This document shows, piece after piece, positions 23,545-35,669 of a DNA stretch of 64,000 nucleotides. A program made the translations under genes and the position numbers. The DNA comes from Leuctra nigra. Taxonomy: Eukaryota; Arthropoda; Insecta; Plecoptera; Leuctridae. The DNA lies in NCBI GenBank assembly GCA_934045905.1, contig OW203763.1:22309108-22373107 (forward strand), read 5' to 3'. The notes beneath the pieces were generated by a model. That model searched no databases and was not told the DNA's origin. It saw nothing but the letters and a program-made list of their open reading frames with translations. The first letter of the stretch is position 1. Every line of letters begins with the position of its first letter.

Positions 23545-26030
23545 GAATTTCATAATGTACGTGTATTTATAACTTTTACATATTTTGTGTGCAATAAAAA
23601 TAACAATTAATATACCAAAAACAAATGCTAAATAATTTCAAATTTAATCTGATTATTAAGCATACATTTGTTTTATAACCTAAAGCAATAGCCAGGCTTG
23701 CTGTACCCAGACGGGCCGCAATAAACTCTATACGCAATCATTAAGTATACTTTGCGTAAAGTTGGCAGCCCTGCTTCGATCGCACTGTAATATGTGACAT
23801 AATCTGCAATGACTCAGGCTATGGACCAGGCAACCAACCTAACGAGAAAAACGGCGCGTTTCCGTAGCATTTATTTAGCCTGTCTTGCAGTCAAAGAGAT
23901 AGATTTTTTTATCACATTTTTACGAAATCCGTACACAAATATAACTTGACGATATAGTAATAGTCTAGCAATAGTCTAGACCTTCCTAGTTATCTGTTTG
24001 TATATAATTAACGTTTATAAACATATAAAATGTGTATGCCTATATGAGAACAAATTATAATAAAATAAATTTAATGGTTTTAACATATATTATGAATAAA
24101 TATAAACAAGTCATTTTATTACTGATATCACTCATTTTAAGCACTCTTATTAAAATCTTGCTAAATGAACTAATTAATTCTTTTAATGAGGGAATTGTTT
24201 GCCGTATTAGATGTAGTATATTATTAACGTATTATCGTCATTATCATATAACAAGAAAATCAACAAACACACTAAAAGTCATTTACTTGTCTCGTTAAAA
24301 CTAATTGTGTTAATTATTTTAAGTCCTATAGTATATAAATATCTAATGTCTTATACACCTTAAGTATCTCCTTACTCCACATTTTAAGTATAGTAAATAA
24401 ACTTGACTAGTGTACCAGAGCGGCGTATAGGTATGCCTATAGCCAATCACATAATATTCATTGTTAATCCAGTCAATCCTACCATAACTTTACTACTTAT
24501 TATATAATTAGTATATTTTTATTAAGCAGATGTTGTTCTTCCCGGTTTTACAATATTACCAAAAAAAATGTTTTTATATAATCGTCAGGATAAATGACTT
24601 TATGGCTGTGCTATTGTCCGTAGCCAATGTAGGCTATCCTGTGAAAACTTTATTGGGATTCTTTCCTACCAAAAGCAGATACATTGCATTAAATAAAATA
24701 ACGTAAATTTACCTGTTTAATACCAAGAAGTTCTAAGAAGTTGATAGGTGAGTGGCCTTTTTATCTAATAATGCAAGTGGGTAATTTGAAAAATATTATA
24801 ATACTGGCTTCTATTACTCATTTGCATAAAATGATCAAAGAGTACCGAAAAAGTATATCAATTTATATTCTTTGTATATTAATTTTATACGTTGTTAGTG
24901 TTTCATTCCAAATTGTTGGACAAAACATTTTCTGGTTTTATATCACTGACTGTGATAATTTTGCGTCTCTAATTTGATACCGTTCAAATTCGTTAATTCC
25001 GTTGACGGGCTAAATTATAATACGCACATTCTTCCTTAATTATACATATAATTATCTTTGTATTTTTATATCCCATTACATTAGAGTTATTTTACCTCAC
25101 ATCCTACATAAATAGGTAGATTATTTATAGAAATAATAATTCATTATTATAAACTGAAAACTTTTATTACGTATTCCAGAGGAAAATACTATTCCCATAC
25201 TTGTATGTACTTTCAACAGCCATTTTAAACCAATTTTCATAATATACGAGGCATAAAGGTACTTCGATAAATGATGCAACTATATATTCAATTTTTATAA
25301 TAGACTTAATAAATTTGATAATTTGAAGTATGAACGCATTAATAATGCGTGCTTTGTTCTCAAGTCAAGTTCTGATGAACACTCGTTTCGTCCCGTCGGG
25401 TCACTAACACACCATACATTCCTACATTACATCACACTGAAATAGTTTTTTATGTCTCACAATGTATTGATATTATTATTATTATTATTTTACTAAATCT
25501 GATATTTTTTTCTTTATTAATCCATGATTTAACCATTTTAAGTTATCGATTGTGGAAAAGCTTGTAGTACACGTAGTACACGTACGTGTAAAGTCATTGC
25601 TTGCATTGCAATAAACTCCTGATAATTATTTTGTTTTATTATTGTTTAACTCCTAAGTATTATCTTTAAGCGTATAGGTACACATCACAGATTGTAAAGC
25701 TCTTCATAATACCCATATCGTTTTATCGTCAATTTCATTGAGAAGATGCTTTCAGCTCAAATGGAAAGTCAGTAAAATCGCCATAGGCGGGAATCCAACT
25801 CAATTTAGCAAAGGATACTATTTTAGCTCAAAATTTTAACAGTGTATCACTTTATTTATTTTTTGTAATATTTTCTTAGCGGTATTCATGTAGTTATACT
25901 TCAAAACTTTTTCTATTTCGAAAAATATGAATGTAAATTATTTGTGTAGGCGTGTTTTCAATGGGTATTGTTTAATGTTATTTTAGGAATTTATTTATCT
26001 TGGGTTAATATTTACTTCTCGTTGTGTTTA
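23545..26030. other. AT-rich DNA with a (TTA)n microsatellite
   Basis: A (TAT)n run lies at 25470-25489. The 88- and 78-codon ORFs (24032, 24741) are AT-codon strings without support. A box B-like GGATTCCCGCC read on the minus strand near 25790 hints at a very decayed tRNA-type repeat. Confidence 0.45.
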
Positions 26031-26040
26031 CTCGACGCAG

Positions 26041-26132
26041 CTATTTGGCGAGGGCTGGCTACGGGTGGACCGAGTCCTCGTCGCCCTCGAGCTCCGTCTA
26101 GAGGAGTTATTCGGTCATCTCCTCATCTCCAA
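26041..26132 (+). CDS. Candidate internal exon, unknown gene
   Basis: A 92-base block of about 60% GC sits between strong splice signals. Upstream is a pyrimidine-rich acceptor (TTCTCGTTGTGTTTACTCGACGCAG) and downstream a near-consensus donor (CCAA then GTAAGA). Two frames are fully open. One reads LFGEGWLRVDRVLVALELRL then EELFGHLLIS, which is leucine-rich and amphipathic. The other reads IWRGLATGGPSPRRPRAPSR then GVIRSSPHLQ, which is basic and proline-rich. The third is closed by TAG. This is the best-formed internal exon in the window, judged by having both splice sites plus the composition shift. I do not recognise either peptide. A SINE begins about 30 bases downstream. Confidence 0.4.
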
Positions 26133-26159
26133 GTAAGATATCCTGCAACAAAATTAAAC

Positions 26160-26300
26160 GTCCAAGTCTGTTGGCTCAGTTGTTAACGTACTATCATTCA
26201 GGTTTTGGGTTCGAATACGATGTTTGAATATCGTGATTGTGGTTTGCCGTGATTTTATTCATTCATACAAATATTTTGATAAGTGCTTAGCACTCTTTAC
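26160..26300 (+). repeat. tRNA-derived SINE-like repeat
   Basis: Box A (TTGGCTCAGTTGTTAACG) and box B (GGGTTCGAATACG) are spaced as in a tRNA-derived promoter. They are followed by GTGGTTTGCCGTGATTT, a core motif of arthropod SINEs. The right end is uncertain. The flanking 26.30-26.59 kb is AT-rich and contains a C15 run (26456-26470). Confidence 0.65.
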
Positions 26301-26590
26301 TTATCATGTAGTTTCAGTTCAGAATGTTCGTCGAATTTGGGTTTTTGTTTGATTTTAATACGGTAAAATTTAATCGGGGAAGCTAAATTTTTTTTTCTTT
26401 TTATATTACAATTCTATTTCTCAAGTTATGGAGGTTCCACTGGTTTATCAAACCGCCCCCCCCCCCCCCCACTTCATAAACTCCTAAATAAAGTTTGTAA
26501 TAATTACTACTAAACAATAACCATCTACAGTTTAATACAAATGTGAGGCGGTTAATGTGCATTATTTATGTCGAAAGTGAACTAATTCAT

Positions 26591-28392
26591 CTTAAAACCA
26601 GTGTTGTGACTAGATAATTTTATTTTTATCTAGATAAAGATAATAGATAACTGCCAAAAATTTATCTAGATAAGATAATAGATAATATTTTGAAAAATTA
26701 TCTAGATAATAGATAAAGATAAAAAAAAATTATCTAGATAAATATTAAAAGATAAAAGATAATTTTCTAAAATCTTGTCTAATTTAATTTTACATGTATT
26801 ATTATTAGGTATATCTACAAACAGTTACTTTATAGGCATATCTAACCAGATTATTGATGTTCCTACTGCCTGTGATTAAAATTTACTGAAAGGGAAGGGA
26901 CTATTATTATTATAGGGGATTATAATTTTAATTTTCTAATGCGTAAATTTGGAAACGTCACAGGTCAATCACCGATTTCATTATATATAACATTATTTTC
27001 TAACAAATGTTTTGAAAAGTATTGGGGGATAGGATACTGAATTTTTGTAGGAACGATTATGTAAGTCAGTATAAAATTGTAAGACATAATAGCTTCTATC
27101 CTTAATATACCGGGTTTCGCAAAAAAAAAATCATACTGATTGAGAAGTCACTATATCGAAACTATTATGTAGGATTCTGAAATTTGTACACATACTTATT
27201 AGAAAACATACCAAAATTTAATATGTGCAGGTTTCAAAAAAATTCCTATTCGCATAAGTGATGGAGCCACTTCTGACAGGAAACTTTTTAGATGCACTTT
27301 TTTATTTAGAAGTTCTTGCTTTCATAGGGCAGTGGAAAAGGAGAAACAATTGAAATGTACAATAAGTTACAATTTTACTTTTTCAGCCATAACAAACAAC
27401 TTAAAGCAAATATAATATAATTTATTTATATAAATAACCCCCTTTTAACCTCCATTATGCACCCTATCTCAAGTACCAAAGGATCCACCAGAGGTCAGTG
27501 ATGATCCTTGTTTTCGCGAATTGTAGGAAAAAAGTTACAGCTGTTCAAATTTGGTTGTCAAAAAATGGATTATACGGATCTCAAATAGCGCGCGTCCAGA
27601 AAACTTCCAATGTTTCTTCAAAACTGCGTAGTACGATATAAAGCTGAAAATTTCAAACTATATTGAAATAAGATCAAGTGTGTAAAAATGTCAATCAATT
27701 TGAATGAATGGAATGAAATCTTGAAGTTTAACGTAAAATCAGAATATGTAGATTAATTTTCTAACGTTAAAAAAATGAATATTTTCCCCACTATTCTGTT
27801 TTCCAGCTCAACTTCTAGATTCAATAACTGTCGTTACATAAATTGTTATTGATTTAAATTTTTACACAATCGAATCGAATCTATTTTGAATATAATTTGA
27901 AATTTTCAGCTTGATATCTTACGGTGTTTTGAAGAAACAGCGTCCCGGCCATTGGAAGTTTTCTGGACGTGCGCTAATTGAGCTCCGTATAATCAATTTT
28001 TTGACAACCAAATTTGAACAGCTGTAACTTTTTTCCTACTATAGAAATGTTTTTGAAACTTGCAAATATTAAATTTGTGTATGTTTTCTAATATGTGTAC
28101 AAATTTCAGAATCCTATCTATAATAGTTTCGATATAGTTATTTCTCAATCAGGGTGATTTTTTTGCGCCACCTGGTATTATGAATTCTAATTTACATTAT
28201 GGTATTTTAAAATTAAAATAGATAAATATTTTTTATCTAGATAAAAGACAAAAGATAACGATTTTTTTTATCTAGATAAAGATAAAGATAACAAGAAAAG
28301 TATTTATCTAGATAAAGATAAAGATAAAAAATAATTATCTAGATAATTATCTAGATAATTTTATCTAGATAAGTCACAACACTGCTTAAAAC
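26591..28392. mobile_element. hAT-type transposon with palindromic subterminal repeat arrays
   Basis: The element proper is 26599-28384 (1786 bp), flanked by a perfect 8-bp duplication, CTTAAAAC (26591-26598 and 28385-28392). Its termini are the inverted repeat CAGTGTTGTGAC and GTCACAACACTG. CAG...CTG ends with 8-bp duplications place it in the hAT superfamily. The palindrome TATCTAGATA occurs four times within 150 bp of the left end (26627-26740) and six times within 155 bp of the right end (28234-28371), mixed with GATAA-rich sequence. Such arrays are the usual place for transposase binding in hAT elements; that role is inferred. No transposase frame remains, and the interior is largely filled by a second nested element. 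Confidence 0.9.
27108..28177. mobile_element. Nested TA-flanked long-inverted-repeat element
   Basis: Inside the hAT element, 27110-28175 starts CCGGGTTTCGCAAAAAAA and ends TTTTTTTGCGCCACCTGG, with TA on both sides. These are Tc1/mariner-like hallmarks. The inverted similarity extends hundreds of bases inward: ACTATATCGAAACTATTAT, CTGAAATTTGTACACATA, GTTACAGCTGTTCAAATTTG and CCAGAAAACTTCCAATG all recur mirrored. The left arm holds about 270 bases (about 27255-27524) absent from the right arm, so one arm gained an insert or the other was deleted. There is no transposase ORF. It must have inserted after the host hAT element. Confidence 0.75.
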
Positions 28393-28394
28393 AG

Positions 28395-29335
28395 TGAAAA
28401 TATATTAGTTGTGACGTTCTTCAACGTCAAAAGCTTTTTTGTACCACCATTTTAAAAGCTCAAAGCAACAATCAGTTTAGACCTGACCGCGGTGTATGGA
28501 AAATTCAAACTGTACGGGTTTACTCTGTACGACATGGTACGACGTAGGCCTCGTACAATGAATCAAACAAAGTGAAAGAGAAACGGATCATAAACGTCTT
28601 TCCATCGAGTGTTTAGTTTATTTATTACTGTTTACTCGATTTATGTTCCTTAACTTTGAGAGATAATTCATAGATAACAGGAACCAAATGAACGAATTTT
28701 GAGCAATTTGCAATGGGCAGTGAAAACATGCCTTTGACTACCATAATGGACAGTAACTTTGTAGACAAAATAATTCTTAACTTAACCAAAACTTTATTTG
28801 TATTTGCAGGTATTTGCTCTCTAACTATTGGGTTATAATGTTATAGAGGACCCTTATATCATATCACTGATGTGAACAAATTTTCTATAGAACATTCTTT
28901 ATTTACTTTTGCTTTTCAAAACATTACGGAAAGATAAAACTAGATATTCAACTGAAATTGGAATTGAACATATAGTTGCCAGAACATAAAATGGAATACA
29001 GGGAATAGGGAATCCTTAATACATTTTATATCGCTTAAATTGAAAAACGAGAGAAATAATAATTAAAAAATACTCATTACATTCAAAATCCTTAATATTC
29101 AATTGCAGTTGTTGCATTGAAATATGGATTAGGTTCTTAGGCGGGAAATAAACGGATTATGACTACAACTGGGAAATGACGTCACCCAGTCTCATCGTAT
29201 GGCAATATATTGTGTTTCCTTTGTCATCCGGATCAGAATCACTTCTATACATTATTTAATAACTAATGATTTTCCTTACATTCTAGGAGATCCCTTTGTA
29301 CAGCAATCATGAGTTGAGTGATTTTGTTTTATTTA
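28395..29335. other. AT-rich DNA with one CRE-like site
   Basis: TGACGTCA lies at 29177-29184 inside the small hairpin context CTGGG...CCCAG. No exon-like block was found. Confidence 0.45.
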
Positions 29336-29341
29336 TATTAA

Positions 29342-30312
29342 CTAGGAAAACGCTCTGTGTAACGCGTTGATGAGCGAGCACGGATACACGCAACACCTCG
29401 AACCGAAATTATGTCTATCGAAAATGTCATTAAAAGCCAATTCTTGAATTTCGTCACAGACTTGTATAAAAATCTCCAAAACCTCCAAAAATGTTGGTCC
29501 CAATATCCTTGCTAAGTTATAAGTTAATCGATTAAACCTTTATGATTGAACGGTTCCTTGTTAATTTTCAAAAATCACAGGATCTCGCTTAAAAAATATA
29601 CCTGGGACCACTCATATGATATGATATTAGTGTGTACACAATATCAGATCAATCTGTTGAACGGTCAATCTTAGTTTCATATCGTTTAAAACTTTCTGCT
29701 CTAACTACCTTGCCTTGAACTGAAGATTCGAAGTCCCCGTGAATTTGACAGCCAACATGCAAAATGTCCCTAAAATGACAAAAACTTTTGAAAATAACGA
29801 CAGATTAAACTGAAAATTGGCAAAAATACCCTAAATGTTGGTACCAATGACCATGCGAAGTTTTTAGTTGGTCGGTCAATCGGTTCTAGTTTAAATTTCA
29901 AAAATCACAGGAAAAATGGTTTCAAATTTGAACCAATGGGAGGATTTGGCTGAAAATTTTTATGATTGGGTACAAAGTTGGTTGCAACGACTTTGTTAAA
30001 TTTCAAATTGATCGAACCAACCAATCGAAAGATAATTTTTATAAAATTTGAACCAATCACATGATCCCGTTCAGAAAAGATCCCAGGGACCGCATAGATT
30101 ACTTTAGTATGTTTGCAAAATTTCAGATCGATTGGTTGTGCGGTTTGACCTGGGCAGTGCAGGCAAAAAAACAAACAAACAGACAAACAAACGAACAAAC
30201 AAACAAACAAACAAACAAACAAACAAACAAACAAACAAACAAACAAACAAACACACACACAGAGAAAGTGCCATAAGAGTACCGTGGTGACGCTCGCTAT
30301 GCTCGCTCAATA
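29342..30312 (-). mobile_element. Helitron-like non-autonomous element, copy 2
   Basis: This is the inverted, shorter partner of the 7.17-8.67 kb element. Read on the minus strand it starts TTTATTGAGCGAGCATAGCG, carries CACCACGGTACTCTTATGGC, an expanded (TTTG)n microsatellite and CTGCACTGCCCAGGTCAAAC. It ends CGCGTTACACAGAGCG, TTTTC, CTAG before T. Matching right ends and the T that follows CTAG in both copies define the 3' border. ORFs of 117, 71 and 73 codons here, including runs of CLFV, are translations of the (AAAC)n repeat at 30171-30251 and are not proteins. A microsatellite near the 5' end is a known habit of Helentron-type elements. Confidence 0.6.
30171..30251. repeat. (AAAC)n microsatellite
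   Basis: About 20 AAAC units with a few variants (AGAC, ACGA) lie within the second Helitron-like copy. The first copy has only a short GTTGTTTTTTTT at the equivalent place, so the expansion is specific to this copy. Confidence 0.95.
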
Positions 30313-30319
30313 AAAAAAC

Positions 30320-32725
30320 TCTCATTATAAAATGATTGCCACTTGGGCACAGTACTTATAACTGAAGTCAAATAAGAATAACAATTCAAATTACAAATAT
30401 GAAGTGGAAAAAACCAAATATGATTTTAATTTTTATAAACAGCTTTGGATCAAATAGAGAAATATAAAAAGAGCATTCCAACTTACAAAAGCAGCAGAAA
30501 ATTAATATAATACTATAATATTAATATAATATTTTATATTAAACATTTTGTTTTTAAAGTTGAGAAAAAATGTTTTTGGTTTGTGATATTCGTTTAGTTT
30601 CATCCCAAGTATATTTTCTAATCAGAAATATATTTGTATAGATTTAATTTGAAGAGAATCGTAACGTGTAAATGAGCATTGCTTCTGTAGGTACAAAATA
30701 ATTTTACGGCACCCATAAAGTCGAGCTCTAGCCGAGAATGGATCAACTTCTTTAAAACTATAAAAGTTGGAGTGATTGATGGGTATTTAAAAGACGTCGT
30801 GGATGCCATACGCGTTCATTCATAAGAAAAGTATTATACAATTTGATTTGTTACTGCCATATTTTTTTAATAGTATCATTTCAATGACTATAAGAACCGC
30901 GCAAACTACTTGGTCTGTGTGGCATGTCATTTTCAATTTGAATGAACAGATATTTAACGATTGACATCCCAATAGTTATACAATTTGTTACTTTTTTTAA
31001 TCACAAACATTAAAGTTTTGACAGTCTTTAAAACTAGATCTTAATGTCAATATAATTTTTGACAACCACTCAATACATTTATTAATGTGGCCTCTAAACG
31101 TTATTTTACAATGAATGCAATGAAAATAGATGGTTATAAGAAAAAATATTACAACCCCTTTTTTATATTATTGAATCATGATTGAATGAAAACATCATTT
31201 CCATCACTCAAATCTAAATTTACCTAAGAAATAGCATTTTTCCTCAGTTTTGTGTATACATTTCTAATTATGATGTTTAACCGAATTTCGCATTCTAAAG
31301 CTTTTTTTTTTAATTTTGAATCAAAACAAATGTGTAGGTAGGTATCATGTCAGGAGATATAAATATAATAAATGTCATTACATGCCTGTCAATGCTAATT
31401 TATCAGTAGGTAAGCGATTAGTCTATTGTTATTTTTACCCTGGAATTGCATTATGAAATTTCACGGTGGAATAACACATTATCAAAGCCGCATCAGAAAC
31501 GCGCAAAGAAAAAAATTAGTATATATTTATGCCGCGATATATTTAACATAAATGTTATAAAGTGCTTTCAAACTTAGATTATTAGCATTGGATATATCTT
31601 GAAGAGATTATCATCAAAAGTAACAAATAATGGTTTTTATAATTACCTACCATTATTGTAATATTAATTTCCACAAATTTTATGTTCCGGTAAGTTATAT
31701 TTATAAAGCTGATAACTGGCAGAAAATAATGGCAAAAATGGCTGTGAAGATTTTGAGAATTTTAATAAGTTATACTATAATACTTTTTAATTGAAAATAG
31801 TTTTTGAAGAAGTTGCTTCTTAGATGGAAATGTACTCTTGAAAGAGAAGCGACGGAAATGTGTTCTAGGGGCATTTTGTTTGTTTTTGCTTTGATTTTAT
31901 ACGCCGTTTTGGGGTGTAGATATTTTTTCCTATGGCTTTTGAGGGGATAGTTTATTTTTCTGTTTTGTCTCAAAGCAATTTTTTCTCGAGTTGTTTTACC
32001 CTCTAGATAAAGGTCCCTGCTTTGCCTGTGTATGGCGGAATGCTATGGTTAAGACACAATTTGAATAAGGGTTGAAAGTCTTTAAAAACTTAGGTCAGGG
32101 TTATATTGGTCTATTTTCGTTTGTCTAAGAATCGAACGTTCTGAATTATATGGAAAACAGTCGGAAGAAGTTTAAGGAAGTCTAGAGCTGTTCAGGTCAG
32201 AAAACAACCCTTAACATTTTACAACTTTTTTTGTGTGTTCCTTTGATATTTCTATACTTTTCTGCACTTTGTACAAAAACATAGTCAAATTATGTGGAGG
32301 TTAGCTATATGTATAAATGATGTAGATTTTTGCAGCAATCACTATTTTCAAAATTAATTTTTTGGATTGATATTTGATATGTAACGCAGATTAATCAAAA
32401 AATTAAGTTTATCTTAATATCGATTTTTAAAAGCAATAAATGCTACAAATTTAAATTAGGAAGTAATTATTGGTAGGCATCTACTATTTGAGATGGTCTA
32501 GACATGGTAATTCTTGTATTCATCTTGCAAAATAATGGAATAGTTGAAAAAAGGATTGTATAAAAGGGTTGAAAAGTTTTGTTACAAGAAGACCGGTGCC
32601 ATAAAGATTTGGTTTAGACAAAAAAGGATACAACGAAAGTCAAAATTCAGGAACGTTATTTATGATACAATATAATATAAGTTATATGTATGTGTGTGTG
32701 TTTTTTATGTTATTGGAAGCAAGAG
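30320..32725. other. AT-rich DNA, nothing recognised
   Basis: Short ORFs (63 and 67 codons, minus) have no support. No repeat borders were seen. Confidence 0.5.
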
Positions 32726-32745
32726 GATGCAAGTGGTGTCTTCAG

Positions 32746-32805
32746 AGGTTCAATATAAAATGGAAAGAGACGCCTGCATCTGTGTCTCTCAGGCATTACT
32801 CTACT
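32746..32805 (+). CDS. Weak candidate terminal exon
   Basis: After an acceptor-like AGTGGTGTCTTCAG the sequence opens as RFNIKWKETPASVSLRHYST, then D and TGA. The stretch up to about 32.9 kb is somewhat GC-richer than its surroundings. There is no polyadenylation signal close by and no recognisable protein, so this is barely above chance. Confidence 0.12.
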
Positions 32806-32909
32806 GACTGAATCTTTCGGCAACCCGTCCCGTCGGTTCTCTGGCCCATAAAACTAATATGAGCCGAACTCAGCTCAAACTAGGATCGAATGCAGAAGAA
32901 TAACGACTG

Positions 32910-35560
32910 GGAACATACTTTTCAGGGTACATGGGTACGTGGGTACTTCGTGTTTGTACAAATTAATTTAATTTGTTTTAATGCATTATTAAAGAAGGAG
33001 CTCTAATATTCTATAAACTAAAAAATAGATATATATTTTATCTTTATTGCCTTTTTTCCACTACAACAGCAGGTAAAAAATGTGCAAATGATTTTAAGGC
33101 AACAACAATATTACGTTGGATAATTATGATAATTAATAGGTAACAAAATCCGCTGATTATGCATTGCTTATGAATGATAATTTAATTAATATCACTTATG
33201 AAAAATATGGTAGATAGTAATTGTATAATCATGATATTAAATCACACCTTCACATTTAAGATAATATGTGCGCTGAGAAGACAACATATAATAACAAAAC
33301 ACTGAACTTTGTATCAGCCATCCAACTGAGCATTCAAATTTGCGTTTATCAGTAAAAGAAAAAGTCTATATATACTTATACCAGTCTTAGTAATTCAAAT
33401 TTGAGAAGATATACAAATTTGAGATTGTTCAAATATTAAATTACATTTTCATAAGTTTACAGAAAGAACGAAATTATCCAGTACTTTGTATAATTTTTAT
33501 TATTTATTCGCTTTTATACTTTTGTGTGAAAAAATATTCCCGAAAATGGATAATAACTCCATATTTGTGTAAGATTATTGTAATAATACGCAACGATATA
33601 CGATGGTAAATACTATTCTAATCCACAGTGAAGGCAGCTTACGCAACAGTTTGAACAGGTATTGGGCGATGTGGAATTTGGCGAGAGGCTTCTAATTGGT
33701 CAAGCCTACATAAAATACTGAGACTATAGTTAACTTGATATCAAATGTATAAGTATGCTCCAACTATACACAACTTGACTTGCAAAGGAGTACAACTAAA
33801 CACTACAGGTATATTTTTAAATAGTTAATGCCTACTCCAAATATCTATAAATTAGTGTCATTAAACGTAAGTAAATAAATATGTATGTACCTATAATCCA
33901 GGAATGAACACTTAAATATTTTAAATAATGACATTGTTCTCCTTCTTACAAAATATGTCAAAATAGCCTATAATAGGTATAATGTGTCGATTTTGAGCTT
34001 GCAAAGTTACATCATAGCAACATTTCCTGGTAAAGCGGACTCCATTGATCTGATGAGGAAAATAAACAAATATGCACTTAGAAAAGTTGAATCTAAGCGC
34101 TTGCTTTGTTCCCTCAATGGGTAATATAACTGCCATAGAAAATGGTTAATAACTTCATCTGCATGCAATATCCAAACACGCACTATACACATCAATCATT
34201 TTTACCCTACGAAAGTTTTTTTTTCTTGACAGATATTAGTTCGGTACTACTTGCTGGTATGCGAGATATAATTTTTCAATTTTAAATTCTTTAATAAACC
34301 CCTGTTTTGTCAAAATTACTATCTACAAGTTGTTTCGAAATAGAATGAAGCATAGAACATTTTCATTACCTTCATTAACTTAATACAATTAAATAGAGTC
34401 GCAAGACAAATTTATTGAAATGAATATAAAATATTGTTTTGTGCAATTTTAGATGCAATCAAAGTGTAATACTGAAACGAGACTTAGAGTAAATGTGGAA
34501 AATATACGACTTAGTGTATACGTGTTTTACGGCTAATGGCGGACTTCGAAACCCGCTTTCGTCGTTGCCGATGACATTTCCCTCCCTGTAATGGTTCCGT
34601 TTTGACTTGCAGAAATATGTCGTTAAAATATCGTCTAGATATACGTAGACTGCACGAATTACCCTCTCTAATCAGCGTATTTTTGAGAGGAAATAATGAT
34701 AGATTTGAGGTTGGTACTGAATGCAGCGAAAACAATTTTTTTTATTTAATTTAATTAAATAATTCATATTTTATGTCATCCAAATGACAAGCTAGTCTGT
34801 CAATACGTGTAATAAAATATTTTATTTCAATCATTGTTTTTTTCTAACTGGTACTAAATTCTACTTGTATAATTTCTGAATGATTTATTTATTCTTCTTT
34901 TGAATGGATAACGAAAATAACGTAAAATGGAGTCATGTTTACAGAGGGGAGTTCCGTTATACATTCAGAATGCCATACTTGCTACAAACCAGTACAAATA
35001 GTGCAAATATGTATTGTCGTGGAGTTTTCTTCAAAAGATGGTTGAGATAATGTTTTATTTGTTGAATGGCGCGAAATAGATCGAGTGGAAAATCTATAAG
35101 TCACAAAGAGTATGGATAAAAGGAAAGAGAAAAATCAGAATAAGTCAACGATCGTTGGATAAGATTTACTTTGATAGTCCGAAAGCTCAAATGCGATCAG
35201 AATGTTCAATGGCGTTATAAAGAAAACTTATGTCTTAAACGCTATTTCATTGATTGAAAATCGTTCAAATTTGAGTAAAAACCACTAAAGTATGTAGCGA
35301 ACAATCGTACGAACAATCTTCATCCTCTTTTAGTTGTTTTCTCTCAGTCATAAGCATGATACTAAATATGATGAAAGTAACTGAGTAGGAAAATTTTTGA
35401 ATGGTGTTATCATTTTGCCTTTTCTAAATCCTTAAGATATCGTGATGAAAGATTTCATGTTTTTGAATTATGACTTAGCTTAGCTGTTTATTAAAATCCA
35501 AGTTATTTTATTAGAGAATGCGTAAAAGTAACTTAAGTTTGTTATGTAATGAATTTTCCT
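32910..35560. other. AT-rich DNA, nothing firm
   Basis: A GC-richer patch at 34530-34690 is covered by a 74-codon minus-strand ORF with many basic residues but no splice or homology support. The rest shows nothing. Confidence 0.4.
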
Positions 35561-35569
35561 TCCATCTGT

Positions 35570-35587
35570 AGCCGACGGGAATCGGCT
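35570..35587. repeat. Short GC-rich hairpin
   Basis: AGCCGA and TCGGCT flank the six bases CGGGAA. It lies at the start of a short GC-richer patch reaching about 35670. No gene was assigned. Confidence 0.5.
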
Positions 35588-35669
35588 AACAGCTGTTCTC
35601 CAAACCAGACCGAGGTGATATTTTGGTCCGATCTACCAACATAGGTCATCTAACCGGCTTGAAAAAAAG

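Noticed and set aside
24032..24977. 88- and 78-codon + ORFs with hydrophobic segments
   Set aside because: Ile/Leu/Tyr/Lys-rich as any open frame in very AT-rich DNA, with no start context, splice or composition signal.
26160..26232. tRNA gene
   Set aside because: Box A and box B are present, but no acceptor stem or anticodon arm can be paired. The downstream SINE body explains the boxes.
29905..30325. ORFs of 71-117 codons with CLFVCLFV or NKQTNKQT repeats
   Set aside because: They are translations of the (AAAC)n microsatellite inside a Helitron-like element. All frames of such a repeat stay open.
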